Below the pieces are notes generated by a model that searched no databases, was not told the DNA's origin, and was given only the letters and a program-made list of their open reading frames with translations. This document shows positions 61,101 to 64,000 of a stretch of DNA of 64,000 bases, one piece after another; position 1 is the stretch's first letter, and each line of letters starts with the position of its first letter. A program made the translations under genes and the position numbers. Source of the stretch: Ignelater luminosus (taxonomy: Eukaryota > Arthropoda > Insecta > Coleoptera > Elateridae); contig VTPC01090689.1 of NCBI GenBank assembly GCA_011009095.1, forward strand, positions 360,724 to 424,723, read 5' to 3'.

Positions 61101-64000
61101 TTACTCTGTAACTAATAATTTGATCATTTCAGAAACAAATTAGATTGAAAGTTAAAATTTCTGTGTCAGCAGCAAAATATTACTAAAAAAATGTTCCACT
61201 TATTGTGAATGTCAATATTCAAGTAAAAAAACAATTTTAGAAGTTTATGAATAATAATATGTAAGATAAATAAAAAAGACAATAACAGGTCTTTTTTTGG
61301 AGTTTTTATTAATTTTGACGTTTTCTTTATGTGATGTGGAAAAGATAAATTATTTTCTGTCAAAAACAAACAGTAATATATTCCAAGAAATTCGCAAGAC
61401 TTTGTTTTTATTATAAAAACTTAAAATTGAAAATAAAAACAGCACAACATATTTGTAAATTCCCATGCAAATAACATCATTAATGTTAAACATTCTGCCT
61501 GCAAAATAATTAGCTATTTAACGAGATTGAAATTATTTAAAAAAATACAGTTAATGACTAAATGGAAAATTTTTATTTTATAGTAGAAATTAAAAAAAGG
61601 TTAAAAAATAAAGAATTGCATATCAAAGGAAGTTTACACTCTCCATTCTAATATTTTCTAAAAGTAAATCTACTTAATTTCGTTTTTGCAGGCTTGCAAT
61701 ATAAAACAAACAGAACAAAGACAGTAACACTGTCTGTTTTGCTCTTTTCTTATTCCTCATTCACAGTTGATTCTAGCGATATATCATTCTGGTGGTTTAT
61801 ACAGAGCAGTTGCGGTGTCATTCATTTTTATCTTGTAAAATGTCCTCAAATCTAACGAGCAAGCCTTCTATGATTAACAATGTTTGGCTTTGCAGTGGTA
61901 AACTTAAATCTATAGTATTTAGGTCTTCGAAGGTGATTGGAATTCTATCTAACGTTTCGGTATGCCACATTCAATACTACATCTGAGATAGTTTGACTCT
62001 CAAATGGCTTTGAATATGGTAACCCTTTTTATTGTCTTGAAAGCATTTGGAGTTATTCAGCAAACTCGACTTTAATCATATAATGATTTGGAGAATGAGA
62101 ATGTAAATTTTGATAGAATTGAGATAAAAATGAATAAGAAATCATTATATTCTAAAATTCAAGGAATCTTTCTTTCAGCATGAATTCAATATCCGAATGG
62201 TTAGATTTCAGATGGTGAATGCAAAATGACAATTCGGTAAAAGTAATATATCTTGAGATCTAGAAAGTTCTTTGGCCAACATACGAATAGTAAAATTCAG
62301 CATGATAAATTAGAGTAGTTCAACCTAAAACTTCTATTTGAAAAAACCAACAGCAACTATATCAATAGAGTAATAATAATTGACTGATCTCTCTAGTAGG
62401 GCTGTCATAAATTTCTTAATTTCTCAATTCCAATATCTTTAAAAGCTTTTGGGTCAAACTTCAATGTGAAGAATCACGTCCACAGTCCTAGCAATATTGT
62501 ATTAGCAAACAAATATAACGACTACAATATCTACTCATTGAATTGGGAAAACTGCTAAATGGACCAAGAACTGAGTTTCTTTTGTCTCATTTTACATCTG
62601 AGTAAAGCTCTTCTACATCGTCTATGCGTAGATGCACAAAGCAGTTATACAAAAGATAGAGCTCCCAAAGAACAAATACCAAAACAAAACTAACTCAAGA
62701 ATGAAAAGATTCGGAGAAGCTGAAAAATTCCAAATCTTCATTTTATGAATGATAGAAATTGTGAAGTTACTAATAAGACGAAAGCTTAGAGTTGCTGTTT
62801 TGTCTTGGAAAAGGAAGAAGACAAATGCCGTGAGTAGCTGATAATCAACAGAGAAAACTAAGCAGTAAGTTCACCTTTTGTTTCAATTCTAATTTTCTCA
62901 AAATTTTTAAATGGAACAGAAACTTGAACTTTGAGCAAAGTAAGGAAAAACGTGGTATTAGTCTGTTAGAATCAAAAGATAAGTATGAAACGTATGCAAA
63001 ATAAGTTGAGAGACCACCAGCAGTAGTAGACGATCATTCGAACTGAGGTACTAACGAGAAAGAAAGAAATTTTCCTTAAGAAGTCCTCTTTGTTTCTTCT
63101 GGGTTCTCATCAGTAAGAAGAATGACAGGTTATAAAAAACGAGAAGAGGAAAGGAGAAACACAAAATAATTCAATAGAAATAATGAGTGGACTTATAAAA
63201 TAAAAACAAATTAATAGTTTAACAAGAGAAACAAAAGTTATGAAAAGGGAAGAAGAAAAGAAAAACGGCAAATTAATGTTTTTGGTACCTTTATTCAATA
63301 TTTAACTAAAATATACGAAATTTCAAATTTCAATCTCCATAAAAAATACACTCTCACCAACATTTTGAATTTTAACCATGTGCTAAGCCTGCCCTTACCT
63401 CCTTTATGTTTTCTAGGAAACAAACGTGTTAAAACGAACAGCGTCTAGTAATAAAATAATAAAGAATAAGAAGTGTTCGGAGGGGAAGAGAACTGGTTGT
63501 GCCAAAGTGCAACGAGTGGTGATAGAATAGCAGCAAATTGTAGTCTGACAGTGTGCCCAAGGGCTTGGGAAGTGGTAGGTTTGACCGAACCGATATCCAT
63601 CAAGGAGTGATTTACAACTATTTTGTGGAAAAAAGTGTAATTGCAATCCACCAGAAGCAGAACAGAAAGTGAAGACATAACTGTTTGAATTCAGGTACTT
63701 ATTTCCATTTAGTTATATAAAAATTACCCTTGAATACTAAATGCCACTTTAAAATGCTTGCAAAAAGTGTAAATTTGTGTATTCCCTCTCGTTTACGCTT
63801 ATTTAAAATTCAATTACTTATTGCATTTAAGATTCTGAGCATTGAGGTTTACTGTCGTGAATTTAGTTTTCTGCGTGGCTTTGTGCCTTTATTAAGAAGT
63901 TTTATAAGAAAAACTAATTTATCGTATCGTTGCTGGAATTAGAATTAGTCTTTTTTTGCTTATTGATTGTATTATTATTTATTATGTTCTTGCACATATT
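58102..64000. other. AT-rich stretch, probably intron and flanking DNA of the CBM14 gene
   Basis: Upstream exons of the CBM14 gene should be on this side. I see candidate splice donors (for example CCG/GTAAGT on the minus strand at 59241/59240) but no exon with the expected first two CBM14 cysteines. A 19-bp palindrome AAAATGACTCAGTCATTTT at 58683-58701 contains an AP-1-type TGACTCA. A cysteine-containing open frame at 63445-63678 (minus) is unexplained. Confidence 0.35.

Noticed and set aside
63445..63678. Cysteine-bearing minus-strand frame faintly like a von Willebrand C-type module
   Set aside because: Cysteine spacing does not fit convincingly, and the frames overlap; no splice support.
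1..64000. CRISPR arrays, operons, bacterial-type promoters, tRNA or rRNA genes
   Set aside because: The sequence is an animal nuclear genome. No regularly spaced repeats of CRISPR type and no cloverleaf or rRNA segment that I could recognise by eye; a tRNA scan by software would be more sensitive.

Overview
This is an AT-rich, intron-rich, transposon-littered piece of an animal nuclear genome, almost certainly an insect and plausibly a beetle. The support is: split genes with GT/AG junctions, a DUF745-type secreted protein, a chitin-binding (CBM14) exon, an Orb2/CPEB2-4-like exon, and a mix of mariner, Tc1-like, Jerky/Tigger-like, RTE and Ty3/gypsy remnants. There are no operons, CRISPR arrays or recognisable tRNA/rRNA genes. 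Host genes are few, and most open frames here are chance.

Layout. 1-8.9 kb is AT-rich non-coding DNA, probably intron. At 8946-9791 (minus) lies one long coding exon resembling the N-terminus of Orb2/CPEB2-4. It ends at a clean donor, so the RNA-binding exons should lie off the left edge. Next come non-coding DNA and a GC-rich retroposon (13282-14371) bounded by a perfect 14-bp target duplication. A decayed transposon-type gene (16870-18005, minus) is interrupted by a full-length mariner (18008-19299) whose transposase is open. A second, broken mariner (24379-25602) follows. Then there is a LINE with an RNase H domain that appears split by an RTE fragment (25828-27260), a short MITE (28224-28572), a decayed Jerky/Tigger-type transposase (30050-31280, minus) and a broken Tc1-like element with exact TA-flanked ends (33722-34869).

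The best complete gene is at 37.4-43.9 kb (plus). It has a TATA/Inr promoter, a short non-coding exon, three coding exons and polyadenylation signals. It encodes a 336-residue secreted protein: signal peptide, Asp-Phe segment, glycine-rich segment, long Ala/Gln helix of the DUF745 type, short collagen-like Gly-X-Y run, and tail. Its 4.9-kb third intron holds a tandem duplication of about 745 bp, a MITE and an inverted repeat.

The right third holds two more dead transposases (46383-46920 with a DUF4817-type head; 47345-48450 Jerky/Tigger-like), a Ty3/gypsy integrase relic (53170-53900, minus), a 613-bp fold-back element (55358-55970) and the last exon of a chitin-binding protein (57850-58101, minus). 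The host genes show no sign of working together. The structure worth attention is the layering of mobile elements and the secreted DUF745 gene. I did not find a convincing new multi-gene system.
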